64,000 bases of DNA from Oscillospiraceae bacterium (GCA_017505635.1 JAFVOU010000016.1:102237-166236), one strand, 5' to 3'. Counted from the first letter of the stretch, positions 35,767 through 45,173 are shown. Translations and numbers: made by a program. Notes: generated by a model not told the origin, from the letters alone.

Positions 35767-35799
35767 AAAAACTCACCGAATGGGTTATCGGTGAGTTTT
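35767..35799. terminator. Bidirectional terminator after blaR1
   Basis: AAAACTCACCGA pairs with TCGGTGAGTTTT around a 9-base loop. T-rich ends lie on both sides, between convergent genes. Confidence 0.85.
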
Positions 35800-35806
35800 A
35801 TTTTGT

Positions 35807-37072
35807 TTATTTGTTAAGTTCTCTTACCTTCTGTGCAGAATAAAGCACTGCTGCACGGGAAGCATCAAAGGTTGTGCCACCTTGCATAAAGGTTGTGAAT
35901 GGTGCACGCACAGGGGCATCACAGCTGAGCTCGATGGAAGACCCCATTGTAAATGAACCGCTTGCCATAATGATATCACTGTCATAACCTGGCATTGGGC
36001 TTGGGTATGGTGTTGCAAAACTGTCGATAGGGCTCATATGCTGAATTGCCTGACAGATTGCGATAAGATTTTCGGCATTTTCTGCAGCAATTGATGTGAT
36101 GATATCGTTGCGGTCTTCTGTATAGTGCGGGTCGGTTGCAAAACCGATTTTATTATACAGACAGGATGCATAAATGCTTGTTTTGATAGCATTTGCTGTT
36201 ACCATAGGTGCAAAATAAACACCAAGGTACATACTGCGCATAACTTCCAGAGTGCAACCGATTTCACGGCCTGTACCAGGTGCTGTAAGTCTGTGACCAC
36301 ATTTTTCAACCAAATCAGCACGGCCTGCAATATAACCGCCTGTAGGTGCAATGCCGCCGCCAGGGTTTTTGATAAGAGAACCAATGATAAGGTCTGCACC
36401 GTATGCACAAGGTTCTTCGGTATGTGTAAATTCACCATAGCAGTTGTCTACTGTTACAATAATATCGGGATTGCCTTCTTTTGCAGCTTTGCAGATTTCA
36501 CCAATCTGTTCAAGACTGAGTGCTTTTCTTGTTGCATAACCACGGCTGCGCTGAATGTGACATACGTTTGATGTTTTTGCCATTTCCCTGATACCGTCAA
36601 GGTCAGGTTCGGAATTTGGAAGCAAATCAACCTGCTGATAGCTGATGCCGTAGTCTTTTAAAGAACCATAATTTTCACCATTATCATCAACACCAATAAC
36701 ACCAAGCAGAGTATCGTATGGTCTGCCTGTTGCACACATAAGTGTATCGCCTGCACGGAGAACACCAAAAAGTGCAACTGTAAGTGTGTGTGTGCCGGAC
36801 ATAAAGTTATGGCGGCAAAGTGCATCTTCGGCACCTACTATATCAGCCCAAAGTCGGTCAAGTCCGTCACGTCCCATATCGTCATAGCCATAGCCTGTTG
36901 TGCCGACAAGATGCTGTGCTGATATGCGGTTTTCTTTAAATGCTTTAAGCACTTTAAGCTGGTTGTACTGCTGAACTTCTTCCACTTTTTCAAAATATGG
37001 TTTACAAAGTTCCATAACTTCCCTGTCTATATCAAGAAGTTCTTTGTCAATATCAAAAAAATTTCCTATCAT
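35807..37072 (-). CDS. YnbB/aluminium-resistance family PLP enzyme (methionine gamma-lyase-like)
   Basis: A 421-residue PLP-dependent lyase of the Cys/Met metabolism fold (family once named aluminium resistance protein). It has RISAQHLVGTTGYGYDDMGRDGLDRLWADI near 50, HNFMSGTHTLTVALFGVLRAGD (PLP phosphate region), VTVDNCYGEFTHTEEP with the PLP-contacting Asp, and GSLIKNPGGGIAPTGGYIAG, where the lysine should hold PLP. The real substrate of this subfamily is unclear; methionine gamma-lyase is the usual label. The next gene (GNAT) starts 12 bases upstream of it, giving a murD-GNAT-ynbB run. Confidence 0.88.
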   Translation of the reverse strand: MIGNFFDIDKELLDIDREVMELCKPYFEKVEEVQQYNQLKVLKAFKENRISAQHLVGTTGYGYDDMGRDGLDRLWADIVGAEDALCRHNFMSGTHTLTVALFGVLRAGDTLMCATGRPYDTLLGVIGVDDNGENYGSLKDYGISYQQVDLLPNSEPDLDGIREMAKTSNVCHIQRSRGYATRKALSLEQIGEICKAAKEGNPDIIVTVDNCYGEFTHTEEPCAYGADLIIGSLIKNPGGGIAPTGGYIAGRADLVEKCGHRLTAPGTGREIGCTLEVMRSMYLGVYFAPMVTANAIKTSIYASCLYNKIGFATDPHYTEDRNDIITSIAAENAENLIAICQAIQHMSPIDSFATPYPSPMPGYDSDIIMASGSFTMGSSIELSCDAPVRAPFTTFMQGGTTFDASRAAVLYSAQKVRELNK

Positions 37073-37084
37073 TTTACCTGTTCT

Positions 37085-37798
37085 CTATTCTTTATAAACT
37101 GTTATCGCTCCGACTGCTTTAAAACCAAGTTTTTCATAGTATGGTTTTAAAACGTCCTCGCATTTTAAAATCACTTTTTTATCCTTGTTCCTGGATATTA
37201 TATGTCCCAGCACCTTTTCTGCAAGACCTCTTTTTCTGTATTGAGGCAAGGTTGACACAAAAGTGATATATACCGTATCTTCGCTATAAACTGTGGATAT
37301 TGCACCGCTGACTATCTTATCATCCTGCATAAGGTAATATACATTTGCTATACCTTTGTTAATTTTGCGCGCAAAATTTGAATACACGATATCAAAATTA
37401 AGATTGTGAAAATTTGCGCAGCAGAACTTTATAAACGAATATGTTCCCTCGTTGGAGATTATATCATCATCTGCCTGAGTTTCCCCTCCTGCATATTCCA
37501 TTATATGCAGGTTTCTTTCCACCGCCATAGGCAGATTTTTTATCTGGCTTTCAATGGATGATACCCCACAGAAATTACAGAATGTAAGTATCTCCTCCAG
37601 TTCGTCCGCCGTCGGTTTTCCGCACAGTGTAAGATTTACACCCGAAAGCATAAATGCACAGTTTTCCGACACATAAAAGCTGTTTGTATCCCTTATCTGT
37701 CCACTTATATAGTCTGCATATATTTTCTGACCCAAAAAGCCGGATTCATTGATTATCTTTTCAAACTTTCCTGCATTTTCTGTTGCGTTTACTATCAT
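37085..37798 (-). CDS. GNAT-family N-acetyltransferase
   Basis: A 237-residue protein. The C-terminal half carries the GNAT acetyl-CoA loop in STLPQYRKRGLAEKVLGHII (about 187-206) and ends with YYEKLGFKAVGAITVYKE. The N-terminal half (about 1-115) is a different alpha/beta region with several cysteines (CNFCG). The substrate is unknown. Its start overlaps the murD stop by four bases (ATGA type), so it is translated with murD. A wall-related substrate is possible only by context. Confidence 0.82.
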   Translation of the reverse strand: MIVNATENAGKFEKIINESGFLGQKIYADYISGQIRDTNSFYVSENCAFMLSGVNLTLCGKPTADELEEILTFCNFCGVSSIESQIKNLPMAVERNLHIMEYAGGETQADDDIISNEGTYSFIKFCCANFHNLNFDIVYSNFARKINKGIANVYYLMQDDKIVSGAISTVYSEDTVYITFVSTLPQYRKRGLAEKVLGHIISRNKDKKVILKCEDVLKPYYEKLGFKAVGAITVYKE

Positions 37799-39174
37799 AA
37801 TCCGTTTACCAGTTCTTTGTAGTGTCTGCCACGAACTTCGAAGTTTGGATAAAGGTCAAAACTTGCAGATGCCGGGGAAAGGCTTACCACATCGCCTTCA
37901 GATGTGTTTTCATACATAAGCTGTACTGCCTGTTCCATACTGTCTGCATGGAGAATTTTTATATCACTTGCTGCAAAATCAGCATGTTCACGCACAACTT
38001 TTTCGATTTTAGGACCAGTCTGTCCCATAACCACAAGAAGTTTAACGTGGTCAAGAATTGGCTTTGCAAGCGGTTCATAAGGAATATTTTTGTCGTAACC
38101 GCCTGCAATAATACAGATTTTCTGTGGAAATGCTTTAAGCCCTGCAATTGTTCTTGTCGGACTGGAAGCAATAGAGTCGTTGAACCACTGAACGCCGTTG
38201 AGTGTGCGCACAGGTTCAATGCGGTGTTCAACACCTTTGAATTCTCTTGCTACCTTTGCCATAATTTCGTCAGAAACATCGCCTTCTACCGCTGTAAATG
38301 CTGCAAGCAGATTTTCAAGGTTATGCAGCCCGCGCAAAGCAACTTCGCTCTGATGAACAATGCGTCTGCCGTCTATTGTAAGATAACCTTCGTCATCGAT
38401 GAAACCGCCGTTGTCGATTTTTGAAAGACGTGTAAAGAAACGCACTCTGCCTTTCACATCATTTTCCATACCTTTTGAAACATCGTTTTCAAAACCGAGA
38501 ACCGCTTTGGAGTTTTCGTTCTGATAAAGCAGAATGTTGCGTTTTGCATCAATATATTCCTGCATATCCTTGTGATGGTCAAGGTGGTTTGGTGTAACAT
38601 TTGTAACAACAGCCACATCAGGAGACTGTTTCATGCTGATAAGCTGAAAACTTGAAAGTTCCACAACTGCTACATCTGTTTCTTCCACTTCTTCTGCTAT
38701 CGGCAATAGTGCACGGCCTATGTTGCCGCCAAGATAAACCTTTCTGCCGCTTTCTTCCAACATTTTTGCTATAAGACTTGTTGTAGTTGTCTTGCCGTCA
38801 GAACCTGTTACAGCATACATTTTGCAGGGGCAAAGGCGGAAAAACAGTTCCATTTCGCTGCTTACTTCTGTACCCTTGTTAAGTTCGTCCTGAAGCTCCT
38901 TTGTAAAAAATTCAAAACCCGGAGTTCTCATAATCAGATCCTGATTTTTAAGACCTTCAAGATAATTTTCTCCCAAAGAGAGATTTATATTTAATTCCTT
39001 CAATGTTTCAGCATAGTCGCCAAAATCGCTGAGCTGTTTTTTATCGCAAAGTGTTACTATTGCACCTTTTTTTGCAAAAATCTCAATAAGCTGTTTATGG
39101 CTTACACCAGCACCGATAAACGCCACCTTTTTGCCTTTTAATCCGTTATAGAATTTTTCCGCTTTAATATTCAT
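37795..39174 (-). CDS. murD: UDP-N-acetylmuramoyl-L-alanine--D-glutamate ligase
   Basis: A 459-residue cytoplasmic Mur ligase that adds D-Glu to UDP-MurNAc-Ala. It has KKVAFIGAGVSHKQLIEIFAKKG at the start (UDP-binding domain), ITRTPGFEF-like LIMRTPGFEFF, ATP loop AVTGSDGKTTTTSLIAKML (about 108-126), NVTPNHLDHH, GLHNLENLLAAFTAVEG, and NDSIASSPTRTIAGL. The start is ATG 39174, with AGAGGTGA just ahead; the frame extends to 39195 without a better site. It is isolated from other mur genes, in an operon with GNAT and the PLP enzyme. Confidence 0.94.
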   Translation of the reverse strand: MNIKAEKFYNGLKGKKVAFIGAGVSHKQLIEIFAKKGAIVTLCDKKQLSDFGDYAETLKELNINLSLGENYLEGLKNQDLIMRTPGFEFFTKELQDELNKGTEVSSEMELFFRLCPCKMYAVTGSDGKTTTTSLIAKMLEESGRKVYLGGNIGRALLPIAEEVEETDVAVVELSSFQLISMKQSPDVAVVTNVTPNHLDHHKDMQEYIDAKRNILLYQNENSKAVLGFENDVSKGMENDVKGRVRFFTRLSKIDNGGFIDDEGYLTIDGRRIVHQSEVALRGLHNLENLLAAFTAVEGDVSDEIMAKVAREFKGVEHRIEPVRTLNGVQWFNDSIASSPTRTIAGLKAFPQKICIIAGGYDKNIPYEPLAKPILDHVKLLVVMGQTGPKIEKVVREHADFAASDIKILHADSMEQAVQLMYENTSEGDVVSLSPASASFDLYPNFEVRGRHYKELVNGL

Positions 39175-39314
39175 ACAGTCACCTCTGTGAAACATATTTC
39201 TATATCCAATATATTATATTATTTTATGCAGATTATATCAAGTGTTTAGATAAAAGCTGTCATTTTGCCTAAATATTTTTTATATTAAATACATATGCAA
39301 CCTTGCAAAATTCG

Positions 39315-39343
39315 TTGATATCACAGGTAAAAAGTGTTAATAT
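39315..39343 (+). promoter_or_regulatory. Probable promoter of glutamine synthetase III
   Basis: TTGATA, 17 bases, TAATAT, 45 bases before the ATG at 39389. CAGGAGC is the ribosome binding site. No T-box or glutamine riboswitch features were seen in 39175-39388. Confidence 0.5.
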
Positions 39344-39388
39344 ATAATAGAAAATTATGTTTTTGTTTATATATATCAGGAGCTATTT

Positions 39389-41476
39389 ATGTTTGATTTC
39401 GAAAAAGATTTTGGCAGCAAGCTTTTCAGCGACACTGTTATGAAACAGCGGCTCAGACCCGAAATTTATGAAGCTGTAAGAAAAATACGTGATGAAGGAA
39501 TGGAATGGGACCCTGCGGTTGCAGACGAAGTTGCCGAAGCAATGAAAAATTGGGCAATGGAACTTGGGGCAACTCATTTTGTTCACTGGTTCTCCCCTCT
39601 TACCGGCACAAACAGCGGTCGTCACGACAGTTTTCTTGACGGCAGCAAAGACGGCAAGCCTATCATTAAATTTTCAGGCAAACTGCTTTCCAAAGGCGAA
39701 AGTGATGCTTCCAGTTTTCCGTCAGGCGGATTGCGTTCTACCTTTGAAGCACGCGGTTATACCGTATGGGATGTAACAAGCCCTTGCTATGTTATGGGCA
39801 CAACTTTGTATATTCCGACTGCTTTTGCTGCATTTACAGGCGAAGCCCTGGACCAGAAAACACCGCTTCTGCGCTCTGCTCAGGCTGTAAACAAGCAGGT
39901 TGTTAAAGTCATGAATCTTCTTGGCTTTGACGATATAACCTCCGTAAGACCAACTGTAGGCGCAGAACAGGAATATTTTCTTGTTGACAAAGAATACTAT
40001 TCCAGACGTCTTGATATAAAAATCACCGGCCGTACTATTTTCGGTGCAAAACCGCCAAAAGGCCAGGAAATGTGCAACCACTATTACGGCAGCACCAAAG
40101 ACCGTGTAAGAGACTATATGCGTGACGTTGACCGCCAGCTGTGGGAACTTGGTGTTCCAAGCAAAACCGAACACAACGAAGCTGCTCCGGGGCAGTTTGA
40201 AGTTGCCTGTGTATACAGCGATGCAAACATCGCATGCGACCACAACCAGATTGTTATGAACATTCTTCGCAAAACAAGTGTCAAGCACAATCTTGCCTGT
40301 CTGCTGCATGAAAAACCTTTTGTCGGAATCAACGGCAGCGGCAAGCACGATAACTATTCCCTTGCAACAAATACAGGCGAAAACCTTTTGAGTCCGGGAG
40401 ATAATCCGGAAGAAAACATAAAATTCCTTATCACTCTTGCTGCCTTTATCAAAGGTGTTGATGAGCATGCAGACCTGCTTCGTCTTTCTGCTGCAGTAAG
40501 CGGCAACGACTACCGACTTGGCGCACATGAGGCACCTCCTGCAATTATCTCTATTTATCTGGGAGACTATCTGCAGGGTATTCTGCACAAAATTTCCCTT
40601 GGCGAAAACGCACATACCGAAGAACACCACAAACAGATGAACCTTGGTGCAAAGGTGCTGTCTTCCTTTGAACTTGACGAAAACGACCGTAACCGTACAA
40701 GCCCTTTTGCTTTTACAGGTTCCAAATTTGAGTTCCGTATGGTTGGTTCATCCCAGCCTATCGGTTTTGTAAATACTGTTATCAATGCCTTGGTTGCTGT
40801 AAGTATGAAAGAATTTGCTGCACAGCTGGAAAAATCAGATGACAGAATTGCAGAAGCATACAAAATTGTAGGCGATGTTTATAAAAAACACGGCAGAGTT
40901 ATCTTTAACGGCAACGGTTATTCGGAAGAATGGGTTAAAGAGGCCGAAAAACGCGGTCTGCCTAATATAAACTGCACAATTGATGCTATACCTACAATTA
41001 TAAAGCCAGAAAATATTAAGTTTTTCGAAAAAGCTCACACTTACAGCGAAGCAGAATGCCATGCAAGATATGAAATTCTGCTTGAAAACTATGTAAAAAC
41101 CATTACGGTAGAACTTAACACTGCTCTTGAAATGGTAAACAGACTTTATCTGCCTGCAGGAGCAAAATATCTTGGCAAACTTGCTGAAGGTAACCATTTC
41201 TGTATGAAAACCGGTTATATAAGCCAGGCTGCTTTAAGACACCAGCAGCAGGTTGCAAAACTGGTCGACGAAATTTCAGAGTTTACACAGAAACTTACCG
41301 AATCTTTTGACAATGCCCTTGAAAAAGATGATATGATGGAAAAAGCAAGAGGTTTGTATTTTGCTTTACGTGATGACCTTGGCGCTTTGAGAAAATCGGT
41401 TGATACTCTTGAAATGTATATGCCTAAAGACGAATGGCCAACACCAAGCTATACAGATTTGTTATTCTATCTGTAA
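39389..41476 (+). CDS. glnN: Glutamine synthetase type III
   Basis: A 695-residue enzyme that makes glutamine from glutamate, ammonia and ATP. Length and sequence fit type III, not the 440-470-residue type I. It has THFVHWFSPLTGTNSGRHDSFLD, GAEQEYFLVDKEYY, HNEAAPGQFEVACVYSDAN, GINGSGKHDNYSLAT, NDYRLGAHEAPPAIISIYLGD, and KFEFRMVGSSQPIGFVNTVINA. The C-terminal region (about 560-695) is the long helical tail typical of GSIII. It is a single-gene unit with promoter and terminator. GSIII is common in Bacteroides and gut Clostridia and is often nitrogen-regulated. Confidence 0.95.
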   Translation: MFDFEKDFGSKLFSDTVMKQRLRPEIYEAVRKIRDEGMEWDPAVADEVAEAMKNWAMELGATHFVHWFSPLTGTNSGRHDSFLDGSKDGKPIIKFSGKLLSKGESDASSFPSGGLRSTFEARGYTVWDVTSPCYVMGTTLYIPTAFAAFTGEALDQKTPLLRSAQAVNKQVVKVMNLLGFDDITSVRPTVGAEQEYFLVDKEYYSRRLDIKITGRTIFGAKPPKGQEMCNHYYGSTKDRVRDYMRDVDRQLWELGVPSKTEHNEAAPGQFEVACVYSDANIACDHNQIVMNILRKTSVKHNLACLLHEKPFVGINGSGKHDNYSLATNTGENLLSPGDNPEENIKFLITLAAFIKGVDEHADLLRLSAAVSGNDYRLGAHEAPPAIISIYLGDYLQGILHKISLGENAHTEEHHKQMNLGAKVLSSFELDENDRNRTSPFAFTGSKFEFRMVGSSQPIGFVNTVINALVAVSMKEFAAQLEKSDDRIAEAYKIVGDVYKKHGRVIFNGNGYSEEWVKEAEKRGLPNINCTIDAIPTIIKPENIKFFEKAHTYSEAECHARYEILLENYVKTITVELNTALEMVNRLYLPAGAKYLGKLAEGNHFCMKTGYISQAALRHQQQVAKLVDEISEFTQKLTESFDNALEKDDMMEKARGLYFALRDDLGALRKSVDTLEMYMPKDEWPTPSYTDLLFYL

Positions 41477-41503
41477 TTTAAGTAAATATATTATTATAAA
41501 TAT

Positions 41504-41540
41504 AATCAGCTGTTTCCGGTAAAGAAACAGCTGATTTTAT
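41504..41540. terminator. Terminator between glnN and the RdgB-like gene
   Basis: A perfect 13-bp stem AATCAGCTGTTTC / GAAACAGCTGATT, 7-base loop, then TTATTTGTTTATTTT rightward. Confidence 0.85.
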
Positions 41541-41544
41541 TTGT

Positions 41545-42180
41545 TTATTTTTTTGACAAGCCAAGAGAGTCAGCAAGAAAATTTATAATTCTGCTTCGGT
41601 AATCATCGATAAAAATATTGTCCTTTGACTCACTGACCTCCGAATCGACAAAATATTTGTTTGTGTTTTTTCTTATAGACAGCGAATCCAAAGGCCACCC
41701 TTCGTGGCGTTTTGGTGATGCTTCACTTACCATAAAGAAGGAATCTGTTCTTGTTGTTTTTCCAGCATCCATAAAGGAAGTTATTTTTCCTTTATAATAT
41801 ACTGCTATGCCATCAAGATAAAAAGCAGTAACCTCTCCACCTAAAGACGAAATCAGATTTGCATAGTATTCTATCATTTCATCATCATTCAATCTTTTAT
41901 TTCCATCCGGTGTTCTGATATTCAACCCCGGCTGTCTGCTGTCGGTTAAAGGCAATTCCTCAAAATACAGTCCCGAATCATTGCAGATAACAGCATCATA
42001 ATACGCGGAATAAAACTTTGCTTTGATTATGGCATTTTCTTCCGGTGTTTTACCTTTTTCGTCCGGCTCTGCAGTTATATTCAAATCTTTAAGTGTGCAG
42101 AAATCCACATCATATCCCGACAACAAATCAACAAAGCGTTTTACCTTTGACGGATTTGTTGTACCTATCAAAACTTTCAT
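41545..42180 (-). CDS. RdgB/HAM1-like nucleoside triphosphate pyrophosphatase, divergent
   Basis: A 211-residue protein. MKVLIGTTNPSKVKRFVDLL at the start replaces the usual (S/T)xNxxK motif with TTNPSK. TPEENAIIKAKFY and VICNDSGLYFEELP match the ITPase family core. The C-terminal part diverges: the usual SHRxxA motif is not seen, and SPKRHEGWPL appears near 160. ITPases remove dITP and XTP from the pool. Here the substrate may be different. It is the last gene of the cit-cobO run, 6 bases after cobO, so it is cotranscribed with it. Confidence 0.72.
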   Translation of the reverse strand: MKVLIGTTNPSKVKRFVDLLSGYDVDFCTLKDLNITAEPDEKGKTPEENAIIKAKFYSAYYDAVICNDSGLYFEELPLTDSRQPGLNIRTPDGNKRLNDDEMIEYYANLISSLGGEVTAFYLDGIAVYYKGKITSFMDAGKTTRTDSFFMVSEASPKRHEGWPLDSLSIRKNTNKYFVDSEVSESKDNIFIDDYRSRIINFLADSLGLSKK

Positions 42181-42186
42181 AATACT

Positions 42187-42711
42187 CTAGTTTTCAATAC
42201 CTTTTCTGGAGTTGATACCTTTATCGTATGGGTGTTTTATTTTTTTAACTTCGGAAATATAATCTGCAATTTCGCAAAGTTCAGGGCCCGGATTGCGTCC
42301 TGTAAGAACAACCTCCAGCTTTTCAGGCTTATTTCTGAGAAATTCAAGTGCTTTTTCATTGTCGATAAACTGAAGTTCGTAGCAGGACATAAATTCGTCC
42401 ATAACCAGCATATCCGCATCACTTTCAATTGCAAGCTGAACAGCTGTTTCAAACTGGCGTGTGTATGCTGCTTTTGCCTCTGCTTTTTCTTCTTCTGTCA
42501 TATTCCATACAAAGCCAAAGTTTTTTTCGCAGAAAACAAGCTGCAGATTAGGGATTTCACGCAAAATTTTAAGTTCGCTGGAGTAATCCCCTTTCATAAA
42601 CTGTGTAAGCACAACCTTCATACCGCTGCCAAGTGCACGGACAGCAAGCCCCATTGAAGCAGTTGTTTTTCCTTTGCCGTCACCACAGTAAATATGGATT
42701 AAACCTTTCAT
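42187..42711 (-). CDS. cobO: Cob(I)alamin/cob(I)yrinate adenosyltransferase, CobA/CobO/BtuR type
   Basis: A 174-residue ATP:corrinoid adenosyltransferase. P-loop IYCGDGKGKTTASMGLAVRALG (residues 7-28), VLTQFMKGDYSSEL, MLVMDEFMSCYELQFID and VVLTGRNPGPELCEIADYISEV are family hallmarks. It makes the adenosylcobalamin cofactor. No other cobalamin genes are near. Its place at the end of a citrate/citramalate-lyase operon, 30 bases after citXG, suggests that an adenosylcobalamin enzyme works in the same pathway, for instance glutamate mutase. Confidence 0.92.
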   Translation of the reverse strand: MKGLIHIYCGDGKGKTTASMGLAVRALGSGMKVVLTQFMKGDYSSELKILREIPNLQLVFCEKNFGFVWNMTEEEKAEAKAAYTRQFETAVQLAIESDADMLVMDEFMSCYELQFIDNEKALEFLRNKPEKLEVVLTGRNPGPELCEIADYISEVKKIKHPYDKGINSRKGIEN

Positions 42712-42741
42712 AATTATTCTCCTTTATAAACTCAAGAAATA

Positions 42742-44049
42742 CTATTCACATATAAAATAGAGTAAAAAACATATTGCAAGCAGATCTGCACATCCGCCAT
42801 GGCTGATATTAAGTTTTACAAACTCATCGTTCAAGGCTGCAAATTCTTCTGCAAAATTATCACTTTCTAATATAGCCGATGCTTTGCTATGCACCATTTT
42901 TAAAGTATCAACATCAGAACGTCTGATGACATTTGTATCTTCAAGCTCTGACATAAGCAAACAAAGCACTTTTGCTCCCGCAGTATCAAAACCGTCACCT
43001 TTCTGCAGACATTTTTTCAGCAGCGCAAGTGCAGGTTTGACATCAGGATAACCTGCCGCAGCCTGGCCGCGTATACCTTTGATTTTCTGCTGTGCAAAAA
43101 TCTGTTTGCCGAAAGACTGGTGTATATTTGGATTTTCAAAATCCGCAAGTGAAACCTGTGCCATCTGCGAACATATATCAAGCACATTTTCTGCAGTTGC
43201 TTCCCTGCCGTTTTCGGTAAGATATGCTGTTGAGGCAATAATAATGCCAAAAGAAAAAATTGCACCCTTGTGAGTGTTGACACCAAAAGTATGCTGATAC
43301 ATTTTGCTTTCTGCTTCAAGTCCCAGATAACGCAGGTTGTCAAACAGAATCTGTGGTGTTTTATCGCTTAATTCTACAGCTTTTAATGCACACTTTTTAA
43401 AATAGTCATACAATGCTGTGGAGCTGTTGATAAAAGTAAAAAAGTCCATATCCTTGTGCGAACCATTATCTGCTCGGTCAACAAGCCCCGGTTTAGGTGT
43501 AACTGAAACTTCATACATTAATGCCTTTACAGCACTTTGTGCAAGATAATCTGCATACTGACAGTTAAAATAATCACAGATTTTATTTATAAAACACTGC
43601 TGCAGTTCTTCCACACTGTGTCTGCGTGAACGTGCACAGCCGCTGCCTTCACTGCCGCATATCATGCAGCTTCTGCCGTCCATACCGATATCTGCACGGC
43701 TTACTTTTTCTCCGTCAGGCCTGATTACATCTATGTCAAACAGTCTGCCCAGTTCAAAATTATCCTCTATCTGAACCATAAGCCGTTTGATTTTCAGCGG
43801 ATTTTGCTGTAAAGCAATATAGCTTTCCATACCTGTTTTTTCTATAATCTGTTCAGCTTTTATGGTTTCAATGCCGTTTTGCTCAAGAATTCTGTAAATT
43901 TTTGCAACACCTTCAGCATAGGCTCTCATTATGCAATCAGAAATTTTATACGGACCTGCAATATTCATCGTGAAACAGATAAGACAGCTGCATTCTTTAA
44001 GCAGTTTTTCCTGACGTTCCACCCTTTTTTCGCGGGCTTCAAGCATCAT
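42742..44049 (-). CDS. citXG: CitX-CitG fusion: apo-citrate lyase holo-transferase plus dephospho-CoA triphosphoribosyltransferase
   Basis: A 435-residue two-domain protein. CitX (about 1-160) has LLKECSCLICFTMNIAGPYK and DGRSCMICGSEGSGCARSRRH. CitG (about 165-435) has EVSVTPKPGLVDRADNGSHKDMD, GVNTHKGAIFSFG and GQAAAGYPDVKPAL. CitG makes triphosphoribosyl-dephospho-CoA and CitX attaches it to CitD. Fused forms are known. The first ATG is at 44049, but the family-like residues NYVDLP just before it are in frame and open back into the citC end, with no ATG, GTG or TTG. The site before 44049 is poor, so the true start is uncertain and coupling to citC is likely. Confidence 0.9.
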   Translation of the reverse strand: MMLEAREKRVERQEKLLKECSCLICFTMNIAGPYKISDCIMRAYAEGVAKIYRILEQNGIETIKAEQIIEKTGMESYIALQQNPLKIKRLMVQIEDNFELGRLFDIDVIRPDGEKVSRADIGMDGRSCMICGSEGSGCARSRRHSVEELQQCFINKICDYFNCQYADYLAQSAVKALMYEVSVTPKPGLVDRADNGSHKDMDFFTFINSSTALYDYFKKCALKAVELSDKTPQILFDNLRYLGLEAESKMYQHTFGVNTHKGAIFSFGIIIASTAYLTENGREATAENVLDICSQMAQVSLADFENPNIHQSFGKQIFAQQKIKGIRGQAAAGYPDVKPALALLKKCLQKGDGFDTAGAKVLCLLMSELEDTNVIRRSDVDTLKMVHSKASAILESDNFAEEFAALNDEFVKLNISHGGCADLLAICFLLYFICE

Positions 44050-44098
44050 TGGCAGGTCAACATAGTTTTGCTGATTTTTAAGTTTATTTATTTCAACG

Positions 44099-45112
44099 CT
44101 ACTTTTTATAACGGTAACCTTCTTTTTCTAAATATTCATAAGTTGTTGGCGGTACAAGATTTTTTGTTGCTTCTATATCGCATTTGTGCAGATAATCGCG
44201 CACAACAGATGCACTTATCGCTCTGCCGTCCCATTCTTTACGCTGTATTTCGATAACTTCTATTCCATAAGAAGACAGCACTGTTTTCATCTGCTGATTG
44301 TATGCATTTGTAACCTGACAGGTCGGTTCTGTACCTACAAAACGTTTTGTAATATTCATTTTCTTTGCAAAATGTTCGCAGAAAATTTTAAGGTCAAGTA
44401 TACAGTTTGCATCTTCGGCTTTGGAAATGTCCTTTATAAAATATGTCGGAAATACAGCTGATGAAATAAGATAGTCGCTTGTCTGGTGAACAATCACATT
44501 GGGAATATCCGCAACACCTTTTTTAACAAGTTCATACCTTACTGCTGCCGGGAATTCGCTTTTGTCCTCGCTGAGAACAAACAGATGCAATGTATCACAC
44601 TGTGCTGCTGCAGTTTCCACAAGGTAGCGATGACCATTTGTAAAAGGATTGCAGTTCATAACAATTGCGCCGATGTTTTCGCTGCTGTTACCTTTTGGTA
44701 GGCTGTCAATATATCTGTCAATACCGCCCCTGTCATTTTCCATAAGCAGAATATCTTCTGTCTGTGTTATAGGATAAAAGCCCATATCAGTGAACATCTG
44801 ATAGTTTTTTGGTTTTGTAAAAAGGAAAAGGTGTTTTATTCCCTTTTCATTTGCACGGTTAATCATAAGGGTGACAACCCTGGGTGACAACCCGTATCCC
44901 TGATAGTTTTCGGATACAGCAATACATTTTAGAACATTTGCGTGGAGAGAGCAGGTTGCTGCAATATTTCCGTCTCCGTCAACAAGGTTAACAGTTTCCT
45001 CTATCTGTTCATCATATCTCAAATCCTGTTTTGCAAGAAACTCTTCCAGTTTTTTGCGTTTGCGCGGATTTAAAGGTGAGCCAAACTCCTCGTAAAAATT
45101 GGTATATTCCAT
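44099..45112 (-). CDS. citC: Citrate lyase ligase (acetyl-CoA-independent acetate:SH-ACP ligase)
   Basis: A 337-residue protein. An N-terminal GNAT-like domain (CSLHANVLKCIAVSENYQGYGLSPRVVTLM, about 53-82) precedes a nucleotidyltransferase domain with IGAIVMNCNPFTNGHRYLVE (about 147-166), where TNGH is the ATP-binding HxGH-like motif. SSAVFPTYFIK and ISASVVRDYL follow. CitC acetylates the CitD prosthetic group to activate the lyase. It is the fourth gene of the operon. Its last bases overlap the likely upstream part of citXG. Confidence 0.93.
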   Translation of the reverse strand: MEYTNFYEEFGSPLNPRKRKKLEEFLAKQDLRYDEQIEETVNLVDGDGNIAATCSLHANVLKCIAVSENYQGYGLSPRVVTLMINRANEKGIKHLFLFTKPKNYQMFTDMGFYPITQTEDILLMENDRGGIDRYIDSLPKGNSSENIGAIVMNCNPFTNGHRYLVETAAAQCDTLHLFVLSEDKSEFPAAVRYELVKKGVADIPNVIVHQTSDYLISSAVFPTYFIKDISKAEDANCILDLKIFCEHFAKKMNITKRFVGTEPTCQVTNAYNQQMKTVLSSYGIEVIEIQRKEWDGRAISASVVRDYLHKCDIEATKNLVPPTTYEYLEKEGYRYKK

Positions 45113-45141
45113 TTTGCTCCTCCAAAAGTACTAATTTTAAC

Positions 45142-45173
45142 AGAAACCCTACCACCTAAGTGACAGGGTTTCT
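45142..45173 (-). promoter_or_regulatory. Intercistronic hairpin between citF and citC
   Basis: A nine-base perfect stem AGAAACCCT / AGGGTTTCT with a 14-base loop and no T-run in the leftward direction. It may protect the citDEF message end and lower expression of the accessory genes citC-citXG. Confidence 0.5.

Noticed and set aside
45142..45173. Intrinsic terminator between citF and citC
   Set aside because: The stem is good, but there is no T-run after it in the leftward direction, so a full terminator is unlikely.
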